The notes: generated by a model not told the origin, from the sequence alone. Shown: positions 25,963-36,500, numbered from the stretch's first letter. The stretch is DNA of 64,000 nt from Cyanobacteria bacterium SZAS-4 (GCA_018266255.1 JAFEAT010000010.1:62001-126000), one strand, 5' to 3'. Program-made: numbers and translations.

Positions 25963-26871
25963 TTGGGATTTAGAAGAAAAACCTTGCTCTTAATTGCAAT
26001 CGGAGCGCCGTGGTATTTAGCCACAGCATCGTTTGCCGACACGGGCATGTCTAATGTGGTTCAAGCGACAACTCCAGACCTTGGTGCGTTAGAGCGGCGC
26101 TACTTTGGGCGTGTGTACGACAAAGACTCGACCGACAAGCGAATTCAGCGCATCGAACTGCTGCTGTTCGGTGCTACGCAAGATGGTGGAATGGTTGAGC
26201 GTCTCGATCGCATTCAACAATCTGCCGCCGAACATGCCAAAGCTCCCAAATCAAATGTATCGCAAGCTGCCGACACGGCTTCGATAGCAGTTTTAGAGCG
26301 CAAGATTCTCAAGAAAAGCTTTGACGCAGAAACTCCATCGCAACGCTTAGGTCGATTGGAGTCGAAAGTTTTTGGTCAACCCACGCCATCGATGAGCGTT
26401 GGCGATAGAGTTTTCCGTTTGAAGAAGATCCTCAACGTCGAGACACCTTCTATCAGTCGTGTGCCGATGCCATCTGAATTGGGCGGCATGGGTGGCATTA
26501 ACGGCATGGGTAGACTGGGAATAGGGGGATTGGGTTTGGATGGTGATCCATCGATGCCTTTCGGCAGCTTCACCTACGTTCCGTTTGCCGGCGGTAACGG
26601 TGAGGAGATGGCGCAACAGATGAACGAGATGATCAAGCAATTGAATAAATCGCTGCGCGGAATTCACCGATTGCCTGATGGTGCCCCGAACGTTTCACCG
26701 TTCACCGGTCCGAGCGGTTCTCCTTTCTCTGGACCTTCGCCTTTTGCCGGACCGAATGGTTCTCCCTTTACTGGACCAAATGGAACACCATTCGTGCAGC
26801 CATTTCGGACCGCACCGCAACAAGGCCGCGACACAGAATTGCCACCATATTTGGATCCTAACAGTATTTAG
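25963..26871 (+). CDS. Secreted protein with LE..FG repeats and a GPxGxPF-repeat tail
   Basis: The TTG at 25963 is preferred because GGAG lies eight bases before it and the product then begins with a typical signal peptide (GFRRKTLLLIAIG, cut near TASFA), giving 302 residues. An upstream ATG at 25906 would add 19 polar residues. The mature part has two copies of a motif of about 45 residues: LERRYFGRVYDKDSTDKRIQ then RIELLLFG, and LERKILKKSFDAETPSQRLG then RLESKVFG. A Gly/Met-rich linker and a tail with repeated 'F(T/S)GP.G.PF' follow. Function not known; an envelope role is inferred. Confidence 0.72.
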   Translation: MGFRRKTLLLIAIGAPWYLATASFADTGMSNVVQATTPDLGALERRYFGRVYDKDSTDKRIQRIELLLFGATQDGGMVERLDRIQQSAAEHAKAPKSNVSQAADTASIAVLERKILKKSFDAETPSQRLGRLESKVFGQPTPSMSVGDRVFRLKKILNVETPSISRVPMPSELGGMGGINGMGRLGIGGLGLDGDPSMPFGSFTYVPFAGGNGEEMAQQMNEMIKQLNKSLRGIHRLPDGAPNVSPFTGPSGSPFSGPSPFAGPNGSPFTGPNGTPFVQPFRTAPQQGRDTELPPYLDPNSI

Positions 26872-26890
26872 ACAGCCACTAAATATGGTG
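26843..26890. repeat. Ten-base inverted repeat at a gene end, with a second copy at 28264-28281
   Basis: CACCATATTT at 26843-26852 and AAATATGGTG at 26881-26890 are perfect inverted repeats spanning the stop codon of the LE..FG repeat protein. The 18-base string CAG(C/T)CACTAAATATGGTG at 26873-26890 recurs with one mismatch at 28264-28281, across the stop codon of the next gene. No T run follows either, so they are not standard terminators. Confidence 0.5.
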
Positions 26891-27061
26891 TCACTGCCGC
26901 CGTTTGATCTGGAGAACGACGACTTCGCTTCACCCTTCTTTCTGAGCGATATTTAAGCCGTCAAGGGCTCATATTAACCGGCTTTAGCGTTTCTGCCTTC
27001 CACAACCACTAAAATAGTCAAGTGTTAGCCATAGGGCTGCAATCCTTAGCAGAGACTGAGT

Positions 27062-28273
27062 TTGCCGAGTACCGTCGAAATCAAGCGTTCGAGCCCCGCT
27101 CCTGCAGGACTCGATCAAAAGCAAAAGTCCTACGGAAAGAAAAAGGGACTGCAAACCGCTGCCTGTTGGGCTATCGGACTATTTGTCGCTGTTAACGGCG
27201 CCCTGACGCTGTCGGGGATGGACCAGAAGCCGGTTAAAGGCTCAGCCAATGATTCGACCCGGGATTTGTGGAGCGGCACTGGCTCAATCGACCTGGCCAT
27301 CAACGGACTGGCGGAACTGAAAAAACGCCCAACAGTAATGCTTTTGGGCTCATCACTGATCATGCATCCCTTCTGGGCGATGGATGCTGAGAAGAACCCT
27401 CATTTGCCTGATATTTTTCACTATCACGGCTCCACTGCGCTCGAAGACAAGTTGGCTGAAGTAGGCGCTCCTAAACAACGTGTTTACAGTCTCGCCATCT
27501 TCGGCGAAATGATTTCGGATGCCTACATTTACGTAAACGACTTCATGAAAGGTGATAAAAAGCCTGATGTTTTGATGTTCGGTATTGCACCGCGCGATTT
27601 CAGTGACTCCGATCTGCCCGCACCAATGGCGACTTTCACATTCAAGCGTTTGGTCGGTATGGATAACTTTCCTCGCTACGCCGAATCTTTTTTGCCTAAA
27701 TGGAACGACAAGGCAGATTTCGTCGCCAGCCACTCTTGCTTTTTCTATGGAAAACGCTGGCGCTTGCAGCATGAAGTGCAGCGCGTAGTGGATCGATTTT
27801 ACAATCTTGCTGGCATTCCGAAAGACAATGGTCCAATCGCAGCAAAAGCCGATCCAGACAAGAATACAGCTGGTTTCATGCTTAACGGCTCAGCCGAAGA
27901 GCGCTGGAGCAACAGCGTCAAGGAATACCGCCGGCGGTATCACGGCATCGGCGACAAAGACTTGAGCATTCAAGAAGGTTTCCTGAACAAAGTTCTAGCG
28001 GTATGCGCTGAACGGCATATCAAGGTCGTGCTCGTCAATATGCCTCTGGCGCAAAAGAATCGTGACTTGATGCCTCCCGAGTTCTACAGAGCATACAGAG
28101 CCAAAATTGCTGCCATTGCAAACCGCCCTGACGTGAAATTCGTAGACCTGGGCGATGCGCCAGACTTCAGCGAAGAAGACTTCTGGGACACAGCTCACTT
28201 GAACCACTTTGGTGGCAGAAAGCTGATCAACCATATCGCTCCGAGCATCGCTGAAGAATTAAACAGTCACTAA
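27062..28273 (+). CDS. Membrane-anchored SGNH/DUF1574-like protein
   Basis: A 403-residue protein with one N-terminal membrane segment at about residues 37-55 (ACWAIGLFVAVNGALTLSG) and a large exported domain. VMLLGSSLIMHPFW near residue 94 has the nucleophile-type 'GSS' of SGNH hydrolases, and DTAHLNHFGGRKLI near the end supplies the Asp-x-x-His pair. This pattern is shared with DUF1574 and AlgX/J-like proteins that modify exported polysaccharides with acyl groups; no MBOAT acyltransferase partner is nearby. The start is TTG at 27062 with a poor ribosome site, so it may begin slightly differently. Confidence 0.75.
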   Translation: MPSTVEIKRSSPAPAGLDQKQKSYGKKKGLQTAACWAIGLFVAVNGALTLSGMDQKPVKGSANDSTRDLWSGTGSIDLAINGLAELKKRPTVMLLGSSLIMHPFWAMDAEKNPHLPDIFHYHGSTALEDKLAEVGAPKQRVYSLAIFGEMISDAYIYVNDFMKGDKKPDVLMFGIAPRDFSDSDLPAPMATFTFKRLVGMDNFPRYAESFLPKWNDKADFVASHSCFFYGKRWRLQHEVQRVVDRFYNLAGIPKDNGPIAAKADPDKNTAGFMLNGSAEERWSNSVKEYRRRYHGIGDKDLSIQEGFLNKVLAVCAERHIKVVLVNMPLAQKNRDLMPPEFYRAYRAKIAAIANRPDVKFVDLGDAPDFSEEDFWDTAHLNHFGGRKLINHIAPSIAEELNSH

Positions 28274-28327
28274 ATATGGTGCGGCTGGGTTGATAGATAG
28301 ATGCTGAACAACCGACGATAGGTTTGG

Positions 28328-28510
28328 TCAACCGATCGAGATTGTCGGCAAAAGCCCATCTTTAGCCATTTGGTTAGATAGCTTGGCGCTATTTATGTTG
28401 TTTTCTTTAGTAAATCGTTCGCGGTCTGAATGGATGTCGTTGATCACGTTGTCGATGTTAACTTGAGCAGGCGTCGCGGAGTCGACGGCCGCTCTGTCGT
28501 TCTGAGACAT
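28328..28510 (-). CDS. Small hypothetical protein
   Basis: A 60-residue polar frame that begins with ATG at 28510 behind AGAGGTG four bases upstream, a good ribosome site. The sequence (NIDNVINDIHSDRERFTKEN) is helical and charged, with no membrane segment or cysteine. I do not recognise it. The good start supports expression. It is convergent with the preceding gene and lies upstream of the cyclophilin gene on the same strand. Confidence 0.5.
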   Translation of the reverse strand: MSQNDRAAVDSATPAQVNIDNVINDIHSDRERFTKENNINSAKLSNQMAKDGLLPTISIG

Positions 28511-28635
28511 AGCACCTCTGCTTGCTGAAGCAGCTAGTTGAAGTTATTGATAGGGGCAGGATAGAAGAGTATCGTTATCTTGTGAAATTCTCGTGGCAGC
28601 GCGAACAAATATTCAAGATTTGCTGCCACCTGTCT

Positions 28636-29457
28636 TCACTGCGCTTCTTGCACACTGATTGATTTGATGTGATCGCCTTTTGCGATTTTGTTGACGACAT
28701 CCATTCCGTTCAATACGCCGCCGAAGACAGCGTATTGATTGTCCAGATTTGGTTTTGCACCGAGAGTAATGTAGAACTGGCAGCTAGCAGTGTTCGGGCT
28801 TGATCCGAAACGCGCCATGGCTACTACTCCAGCGGTGTTATGACGGAGTTGGGGGCTGATTTCCAAAGGTACGAAACGCGGCTGACCGGTTCCAGGTGGA
28901 ATGTATAAGCCGGTGCCTGTGCCTTGCGGGCAGCCACCTTGAATACAAAATCCAGGTTCGACTCGATGGAAGGTTAGTCCGTTATAGAAGCCTTTCGTGA
29001 CCAGATCTATGAAATTTTCAGATGTGATCGGTGCAAGCTTGCGGAACAGGCGAATCGTTATGTTGCCTTTGTCAGTTTCAATGATGGCGATCGGATCCGG
29101 CTTGTTCGGGTCAGGCATCACCGCAGGCTTAAACATCGCAGCGCCTGGATTGCCCTGCCCACGTGGAATCATAGGGTTGTTCGGGTTGCTCGCACCCGTT
29201 GGTGGCGGTTGCGGCGCGCCACTATTAGCGGGTCGCTGTGCGGCTCCAGCTAGTCCCGGAGCGGTCGCTGCGGCCGCTCCATCTGTTCCCGGTGCAGGCG
29301 TGGAGCTGGTTGGCGTGGGTGTGGCTGTGGAAGAGGGTAAGGTTACATCGGGTGGAATCATATCCGTAGAAAGCTGCGCCAGCGCGCCAGTTCCGAACAT
29401 TCCAGCACTAACCGTCAGAGCCACTAGCGGCAGATATTTAGACCAACGCAATTTCAT
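28636..29457 (-). CDS. Secreted cyclophilin-type peptidyl-prolyl cis-trans isomerase
   Basis: A 273-residue protein with a signal peptide ([19 protein letters not shown]), a Pro/Ala/Thr-rich linker to about residue 105, and a cyclophilin domain. The domain has [39 protein letters not shown] and [17 protein letters not shown]. The catalytic Arg in FHRV and the QGG/FYI positions are present. It speeds proline isomerisation of exported proteins, probably in the periplasm or at the envelope. ATG at 29457; the frame ends 125 bases before the small upstream-oriented gene. Confidence 0.92.
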   Translation of the reverse strand: MKLRWSKYLPLVALTVSAGMFGTGALAQLSTDMIPPDVTLPSSTATPTPTSSTPAPGTDGAAAATAPGLAGAAQRPANSGAPQPPPTGASNPNNPMIPRGQGNPGAAMFKPAVMPDPNKPDPIAIIETDKGNITIRLFRKLAPITSENFIDLVTKGFYNGLTFHRVEPGFCIQGGCPQGTGTGLYIPPGTGQPRFVPLEISPQLRHNTAGVVAMARFGSSPNTASCQFYITLGAKPNLDNQYAVFGGVLNGMDVVNKIAKGDHIKSISVQEAQ

Positions 29458-29509
29458 CGCTCACCCAGGAAACCCATCACCATTGTAAAAGCACTGGCAG
29501 AAAATTGCC

Positions 29510-29583
29510 CGAATCGAAGCAACGAATTGAAGCAACGAATCGGAGTCGAGTTTAAGCATCGAGCCGAATACGAATTGAAGCAA
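29510..29583. repeat. Short tandem/dispersed 13-base repeats upstream of the cyclophilin gene
   Basis: CGAAT(C/T)GAAGCAA occurs at 29510-29522, 29523-29535 and 29571-29583, with a decayed copy at 29536-29548. It fills the spacer 29458-29702, which otherwise holds no gene. Spacing is partly tandem, so it is not a CRISPR array. Confidence 0.6.
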
Positions 29584-29702
29584 CGAAACCAGATACGAGA
29601 TGACGCACCGAAACGCACAAGGAATTGAATGCAAAAAGGCAATCAATTTCCGTAAACAAAGAGCACGCACTACAAGTGGTGCGCAACTCCTCACCTATCT
29701 TG

Positions 29703-30395
29703 TTAAAACTCGAAGTCAGTTAAGACCGTCACGTGCGGATGCAAACTTAGATAAGAAGCCGGAATATTGGGGTCCACAGCGCCAAGCAACGCCTGCTCCA
29801 AAATATCTTTCTTGTGAGCACCACTAGCAATGAGAATCAATTTGCGACTGTTCAAGATGGTCCGAATTCCCATCGTCACGGCACGATATGGCACTGTTGT
29901 CGTGGCTGTGAAATAAGACTGATTGGCTTTGCGAGTAGATTCAGTCAACCAGATGCTGTGAGTGTAGCTCTCGAGCGGCGTTCCAGGTTCATTGAAGGCG
30001 ATGTGTCCGTTCGCTCCTAGCCCAAGGATGGTCAGATCCAGCCCGCCCTGTGACTCGATCAAGGTGTCGTAATCATCACAGGCACTGGGATTGAACTTGT
30101 TCTGGTCCTGCAGATTGGTGTACTGATAGAGATTTGTTTGGAGGAAATGCTGAAAAGTGATGCTCTCATCCGCGTCAACATACTCGTCTAGTGCGAAGCA
30201 TTTTGTCTGCGACCAATCGATTTTCTTTTGCTTCGACCAATCGCCCAGAAATTTATAGCAGCCAAGCGGCGAGTTGCCCGTAGGCAAACCGAAGCAACTG
30301 TTGGGCTTGCTGCTTATTTGAGCCGCAACTACGTCGGCGATCTCCTCGCTCAGTGCCTCGTATTTCTCGACTATTACTGTGTTCTCTTTATGCAT
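29703..30395 (-). CDS. nagB: Glucosamine-6-phosphate deaminase
   Basis: A 230-residue sugar-phosphate isomerase-fold enzyme that converts glucosamine 6-phosphate to fructose 6-phosphate and ammonia. Seen: FGLPTGNSPLGCY near 40, FALDEYV near 75, and LGLGANGHIAFNEPGTPL near 130, which carry the phosphate loop and the catalytic Asp and His. The frame extends upstream to 30509, but those 38 residues are not like NagB. ATG at 30395 (MHKENTVIVEKYEAL) matches the normal family start. No nagA or PTS gene is adjacent, so amino-sugar catabolism is scattered or it serves recycling of cell wall sugars. Confidence 0.9.
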   Translation of the reverse strand: MHKENTVIVEKYEALSEEIADVVAAQISSKPNSCFGLPTGNSPLGCYKFLGDWSKQKKIDWSQTKCFALDEYVDADESITFQHFLQTNLYQYTNLQDQNKFNPSACDDYDTLIESQGGLDLTILGLGANGHIAFNEPGTPLESYTHSIWLTESTRKANQSYFTATTTVPYRAVTMGIRTILNSRKLILIASGAHKKDILEQALLGAVDPNIPASYLSLHPHVTVLTDFEF

Positions 30396-30469
30396 TAGGT
30401 TTCCCGAAGCGCAAAAACATGTTTCAATGTTTTCAGTGATCATAGAACGAGTCGGGCGCGGTTTTGGTA

Positions 30470-31375
30470 ATGGAATCAAAAGCTCTAACAATTTTCGCAG
30501 CCGCAGCAATTATCGGAAGCACGCTCGCTTCTGTTTTGGCTCAGCCCGCTCAAGCCCAATACGGCAGAAAGCTGCCCCGTGCCGGGTTTGGGGGCACACC
30601 TGTGAGCACAGGGGGCGGTGGCTCTCCGCTACCTCGTGTGAACGGCGTGCACTTGATCGATGGTCTGGACCAGGGTCCACTTCCGCCGCAATCGATGGGT
30701 AGGGGCAATCAAGGTGACAACGGACCTTACAACCCCGGCGAGCAAGCCGTGAACTGGGAGCGTGTCCGCTGGGAATCAAAGAAGATGCCGTTGCTGATCT
30801 GGATTAGTCCGGGTCTGAAGTTGCCCGACTGTCCCTTCTCCCAGATCCAGAGCACCCGTGTCGATCAGGTGACCAGTATGCTGCAATCCCCGGAACCACT
30901 GCCAGTCACCCAGTGTCCCGGCTGGACCCCTGAAATTAACGACCAGGTGGCCGCTGGAATCGAACAGTGGCGAGAGTTCGAAAAAGAAGGACTGTTTAGC
31001 TACATGTTCACTGACGACCCGCACAACGCTCACATCCTGGTCTTCTTCACCGACAGTTTCAAAGAGTCCGATTCGCCTGGCGGTATTGCGGTTGGCGGAA
31101 TTACCTCAGCTCAGATTTATCCTATTGCCCAGGCTCAGAAAGTTAAAATTCGCCAGAAGCCAGTTGTTATCGAGCTCTCCACGATGGTGAATGGAACACC
31201 GCAAAAAATGCAGGGCGCTTCGGCGCACGAGTTTGGACACGCTCTCGGCATTAAGGCTCACAGCCAGGGCATGTGGGACATTATGAATGTTAATCGCGTT
31301 AGCAATTATCTTTCACCCGCAGATAAAGCTACAATTCGCTATCTCTATCACAAACCTGTGCAGTGGGTCATGTGA
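30470..31375 (+). CDS. Secreted matrixin-like zinc metalloprotease
   Basis: A 301-residue exported protein. The signal peptide (ALTIFAAAAIIGSTLASVLA, ending near AQPAQAQ) precedes a Pro/Gly-rich segment. The catalytic part has GASAHEFGHALGIKAHS, which is the HExxHxxGxxH zinc site of metzincins/matrixins, followed by the DIMN 'Met-turn' (normally S-x-M). The fold therefore looks complete and active. The target is unknown. ATG at 30470 is taken over TTG at 30464; ribosome site weak. It is divergent from nagB, with which its upstream region overlaps. Confidence 0.87.
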   Translation: MESKALTIFAAAAIIGSTLASVLAQPAQAQYGRKLPRAGFGGTPVSTGGGGSPLPRVNGVHLIDGLDQGPLPPQSMGRGNQGDNGPYNPGEQAVNWERVRWESKKMPLLIWISPGLKLPDCPFSQIQSTRVDQVTSMLQSPEPLPVTQCPGWTPEINDQVAAGIEQWREFEKEGLFSYMFTDDPHNAHILVFFTDSFKESDSPGGIAVGGITSAQIYPIAQAQKVKIRQKPVVIELSTMVNGTPQKMQGASAHEFGHALGIKAHSQGMWDIMNVNRVSNYLSPADKATIRYLYHKPVQWVM

Positions 31376-31423
31376 TACTGTCGGCAGTGGCGCTCGAGAG
31401 CGTCGCGGCACTTTGGCACGGCG

Positions 31424-33412
31424 TTAGGGAATAGGACCATTGACGTTGTAGCGGAAGCGCTGACGAATGGATGCGATCGCTTCCATCGTCCAGTAATGAT
31501 AAAGTCGATCGCCGGTCCAGTAATCGCTCAGTGGAATCAACACAGCCAGGTCGTCGGGCTTACCCAGCCTTGCCATCGCACTCAGTGCATTGGTTCTCGC
31601 CGGTGACTTAGACTTGATGATTTTCCTCAGTGCCGGCAAACAATTCTCTTTCTCGATCGCGCATAGAATGTCGACTGCATTGCGACTAGTTTCGTCGCTG
31701 CTCATTGCCATTTTTTCGAGCTGCTGACATACATGTTTTCCACCGATCGCTTTCAGCGCTTCGTCTGCAACGTAGCCGTCGTATTGGTATTTCATATCGT
31801 TGAGGTGGGCGAGAATCAGGTCTGCAGCGCGTTCGTCCTTCAGCTCTCCCAGCTCGACAATGATCCAGTCTTTGGCTAAGTGGGGCAGTGATGGGTTGTT
31901 TTTCAACACTTCTATCAGGACCGCGCCGTCATCTTTACGGGCAGTCGCAAGCGGTTGAATGCTTTTCCAAACAGCCTGCGCAGGGCTGTTTGCCAGTAAC
32001 TGATTGACCGTCGCCAACTCTTTCGGATTACCTATCCAGGCCAACTCGAGCAACACGATCAACTGATTTTGCTGATCCGACTCATGCATGAACTTTGCGC
32101 TTTTAACTTGTTCGATAAGATGCGCTGCGGCCTTTTGTCGAGCTGCGCTGCTCAGTTTTGCAATGCCGAAAGCAGCCATGCGGTTGGCTTTACTAAAGAG
32201 TGATTCTCTACGATCTAAGAGTTTGATCATGCTGTCGAGGCAATCGTCGTGTTGCAGTTTCTGCAATATGTCTGCTGCGTCGGTAGCCTCGAGATAATTC
32301 CCAGTTGACGCGTCTTCTGATATCAGCGGCAATATAGACTTTCGTATTTCATTTTTCTGCTCGGCTGTTGCATGTGGTATCGCCTTTAGTGCCGACCAGC
32401 GCCGCACATAACCGTCCTTTTTATTATTCACAATTTCTTGAATATATAGTGCGGTTGCCTCTTTGTATTTGCCCGCATCGTTCAGCTCTTCCGCCTGTTG
32501 ATAAGGCGTTTTGGGCTGTGTCGAAAGGGCTTTCGCCGGCGATTTACCACGACGTTTCGAGACGTAATCCAGGGCGCTATTTTTTGTATCCGCAAAACCA
32601 TGCTCGTAAGCTTTTTCGATACAGGCATCTACTCCCACGTCACCGGGATAGTAGTAAATCAGACGCGTGAGAGCTGTGCTTCTTAGCGCTCGGTCTGGCG
32701 ATGGAACAGCCGCAATCAGGTATGGCAGCGCTCGACGATCACCGGTGCAGGCCATCCAATCGAGAAGTACATTTTTCGTGTCTAAATCCGATTTGTCATA
32801 CAAGGCGGTGACGATGGAAAAATTGTCTTTGTTTTTCATTTGCGCTATCGCCGCAAGAAATTCATTTCTGAATAGCAATTTTGCGTCTTGCTTGAAAGTC
32901 GCTTTGCAGCGACCAGTCGGATTCTGCACCATCTCACTGAGAGCCTGTAATGCTTCCTTCTCCGAACTTGAATCAAAGGTCGACGACAAGCATCTCGTCG
33001 CTGCAATTTTGTCTGGATCATTGTAGATTTCAGTGGCTTGCAGCTCAGTCGAACCTTCCGCTTTTGAGAAAAAAACGAGCGCCGGCTTTTCGTCTTTGTC
33101 TGTTGGAAAAATTCCCGCTAAATGCCGCTCGAGTGGAATTGGAAGGGTTGTGCCGATAGTTTTCTTGTCGCCCTTCAATGTCTCTTTTACCAGAAGCGTC
33201 GCCCCACCGCCGCTCTGGGCTTTGCGCAAAATGCCGATGCAGACGGCACTGGCGTTGTGCCAGTCTTCGGCGATAGATTGTGCTCGACGTTTGTCTGCGG
33301 CGCTGTGCATGTTTACGGTTGTCGCTAAAGCCAAATGAATAGGCGTGGATAGGGAGAGGAGCATTAAAGCACCCAATGTTATCGAAAACTTCTTCTGAAT
33401 AGACATCTTCAA
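31424..33412 (-). CDS. Secreted HEAT/TPR-repeat protein
   Basis: A 662-residue protein with a signal peptide (KFSITLGALMLLSLSTPIHLALA). A small beta-rich domain follows up to residue 130, then helical repeats to the end: ALPYLIAAVPSPDRALRSTALTR, ELNDAGKYKEATALYIQE (TPR-like), and several HEAT-type units such as ADLILAHLNDMKYQYDG. No enzyme motif is seen. It is likely a periplasmic scaffold. The start may be ATG 33412 or 33406. It is followed on the same strand, after a gap of 144 bases upstream, by the large TPR gene. Confidence 0.82.
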   Translation of the reverse strand: MKMSIQKKFSITLGALMLLSLSTPIHLALATTVNMHSAADKRRAQSIAEDWHNASAVCIGILRKAQSGGGATLLVKETLKGDKKTIGTTLPIPLERHLAGIFPTDKDEKPALVFFSKAEGSTELQATEIYNDPDKIAATRCLSSTFDSSSEKEALQALSEMVQNPTGRCKATFKQDAKLLFRNEFLAAIAQMKNKDNFSIVTALYDKSDLDTKNVLLDWMACTGDRRALPYLIAAVPSPDRALRSTALTRLIYYYPGDVGVDACIEKAYEHGFADTKNSALDYVSKRRGKSPAKALSTQPKTPYQQAEELNDAGKYKEATALYIQEIVNNKKDGYVRRWSALKAIPHATAEQKNEIRKSILPLISEDASTGNYLEATDAADILQKLQHDDCLDSMIKLLDRRESLFSKANRMAAFGIAKLSSAARQKAAAHLIEQVKSAKFMHESDQQNQLIVLLELAWIGNPKELATVNQLLANSPAQAVWKSIQPLATARKDDGAVLIEVLKNNPSLPHLAKDWIIVELGELKDERAADLILAHLNDMKYQYDGYVADEALKAIGGKHVCQQLEKMAMSSDETSRNAVDILCAIEKENCLPALRKIIKSKSPARTNALSAMARLGKPDDLAVLIPLSDYWTGDRLYHYWTMEAIASIRQRFRYNVNGPIP

Positions 33413-33556
33413 TCAAATAATCCCCGTTAACCAGAGCTAATTCGCCGGGTCAATTCGACCATAACAGCTAGTTGGCAGGTTGGGTAACTGGAATCTCCCT
33501 GATCCGATATTGGGCTTTTATGCCTGCCTTCAGATTTGGGGCAAAATTATTTCTGA

Positions 33557-36500
33557 CTACTTGAGCGAGATAGGCACTGTCAGATGCAAGTCGCGTTCGG
33601 TGCCTTGACCTGGCAACATGTCCGGAATGTACAAATCTGCAGATGGACTGAGATTGTGACCAGGAACTTTGATCACGCCGTGCAGTTCGCCGTTTGGCGG
33701 CACGTTTTTGGATGGGAAGTTGATTTTCACCACACGCTGTGGCTGTCCTGTCATGTTGATGATGGCTGTAGTTGGAGACGGCACAGACAGCGCTATTTTT
33801 TGGTCGTTGTGCAGAACTACATTGAGCTTGATGTCTAAAGGAGATGGCTTGACGCCCTCGAGCTCAAGCCTTACGGCACCTGACGAAGACGGGTGGTTGG
33901 TTGGAATTGGTGGTTTAAGTGCAGCGATCAATGCATTTTGCGTTGATGGAGGCAAGGTTGCAGCGTAAGACTGAAGTGCCGCTGCCGAGTTTGGCAAGTT
34001 GGCCAGAGCCGATTGAAATCCTTCCGAACTGGTTAGCGATGGTGGCAATGATTGCAATATTGACTGAACTGATGCGTTCGAAGCATTTGGAGCGACAGAA
34101 AGAGCCGCAGCTGTAGCCGCTGCACCTTCGCTTGGAAGCTGACTGTAAGTGGCAATGTCTGGAGATGAAATGGCTGGCGATGGAATTGCCTGCGGTGCAA
34201 CAGGCGGAGACGAAAGCATTGCCGATGACGTCATTGGCGCTGCTGTGGGCGTCTCAGGCTGAAGAGTGGGTTGACCCCTCATCGCACTGAGTTGTTTTTG
34301 TGCTTCTTGAAGCTGTGATTGCAATTGTTTGTTCTGTTCGGCCAGGTTTGGAGCAGCTGTTGTTGAAGCGGTGGTCGCTGGCTTGGCTGTAGTAGTCGTC
34401 GCAGCAGCTTTGGTTTTGGCGCGCTGCGCCAATTGATTTAGATCGTTCTTCGTCAAGAATTTTCGAGTTTTGAACGCAGGTTTGGCTTGCGCAGATAAGT
34501 TAGCGAGATTTTCAGAAGTGGCTGCTTGAGCCACAAGTGCGCCAATCGAGTCGGGTGCGGCAGATGCTGCAGCTGGTGCTATCGCCGGAGCTGCGGCTGC
34601 CGCTGGCGACGAAGCTTTTGGTGTTGCTGCTGACAGCGCCGTTGTCGATGCTCCCGCTCCAGAAGATGAAGCGCCGATGCTGGCTAAGAGCGCGTTGACA
34701 CTGGCGAGATTCGAGCTGGCGGAAGCCAACACTGGAGTTTGAGCAACCATAGCCGCGCTGGCAGTCGCCGTCGGTGCAGGCTCGGTCAATCCTTTTAGAA
34801 TCGCATGGGCAGCGTCTTCTTGCTGCTGTGATTGTGCTTTTTGCTGCACACTGTAATTTCTCAAACTGGTCAAGAACCCAGACATGCTAGACACTTGCGG
34901 CGCCGAAGAGAGAGCAGTCGGTTTCGGAATACCTTCCAGTGCCATTGCCGGTGGTGCTTCTTGCACTCCGCCGTTGAAAGCTTGTCCGGCCGATACTGGA
35001 TTTCTGAATGACGGTGCTACTTGCGGTGTCAATTCGGGTAGCAACATTGCAGGTGCAGCAGCAGCAAGTCCATTCAAACTCTTTGCCGCTTGAGAATTGT
35101 TTGGATCATCTTTGAGGACGCCCATGTATCCTGCGTGTGCCTGATCATGATTGCCCAACTTCTCGCTCAATTGCGCTTGATAAAGCTTGAATGAACTGTC
35201 GCCGGGACAAAGTTTTACTGCTTCCGACACCTTCGCGTGTGCTTCTTGCAACGCACCGGCCGCTTCGAGATTGTGCGCCGCGTCAACTGCGTGATGCGCT
35301 TCCTGTCTTGCCAGGGCTAGCTTGAAACTCTGTCTGGCTGCTGGAAGATTCGCGTTGTTTGGATCGATTTCCACTACTTTTCTATACTCTGCCTGGGCAG
35401 ATTGAAGGTCACCACTCAATTGATGAGCACGCGCCAAACCAAGGTGACTGTTGGCACTGTTTGGATTCGTGGTTACTTGCTTTTGCCACAAGTCGATCAA
35501 ATTTTGTGAAGCAACCTTGTCGTTGGGATTTACAACGAGAGCTCGACTCAAATCAGAATTAGCACCGACGATATCGCTTTGACCGAGACGAATGATTCCC
35601 ATTTGTCTCAAAGCTGGACCCGAGTGAGGCTCGACTTCGAGCGCTTTTTGATACTCTAGTTTCGCTTTGTCTTTGTTGCCGTTCTTAAGTGAAATATCGC
35701 CCAGTCCTACATATGCGTCAGCGGTAGGCTTCAATTTATTGGCGGCGTTGAACTCCATTTCGGCTTCTGCCGTCTTGCCCTTCGCCATCAAATCACGAGC
35801 AGCTTTCAGCCTGTCTGTGCCGTTTTCGGCACTCAAACCCTGTTTCTTCATCACTTGAGCAAGCACGTTGTGCGCCGCCTGATTCTGCGGTTGCACTTCT
35901 AGAGCCTCGCGCGCCATTTTGCCGGCCGCATCTATATTTTGATCTGAGAGAAGTTGTTGTGCGCGTTGCACCGAAACCTTCGCAAATTCACTCTTCAAAG
36001 CAGGGTCGCGAGGTAAAGACTTAACGTAACTCTTGAGCAGTTCCTGTGCCTGGTCGAGCTTGCCTTCCTTGATCAGGGCCTGAGCTTTAGTCTGAGCCTG
36101 GTCGATGAAAGACGCCACCTTCGGTGATGTCGAAGCCCGCTTCAAAGTTTTCTGCACGCTGGCTGACCAACGCTGCGGTTTTGCCGCTGTACCGCTTCCT
36201 GATGAGGCAGAAGTCTGCGCAGGCATATGCAGCAGGCTGGGAGGAAGTAACGTCGGAGTCATCGGAGGCGGCGGAGGGACCAATCCATACTTGCCAGATA
36301 CTTTGCCCGCCGAAGGACTGTAAGACGATGGTGTGCTGTAACCAGGGTCTGAAGTGCCGTACGAATCGCTCTCGGTGCTGGCCGACTCAGAGTCGAATCG
36401 TCGTGGAATGCGCGTTGGCGGCACGAAGATCTTCTTGGCGCGCGAAAAGTCGGCTGCTTTAGCTGACGGCATCACCGGTAGTGGCGCCAGTTGCGCAACA

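Noticed and set aside
29510..29583. Possible CRISPR array
   Set aside because: Only three good units, partly tandem, too short, and no cas gene.
29650..29700. Terminator of nagB
   Set aside because: A GC-rich imperfect hairpin precedes a TCTTTGTTT stretch, but pairing is poor and I cannot support it.
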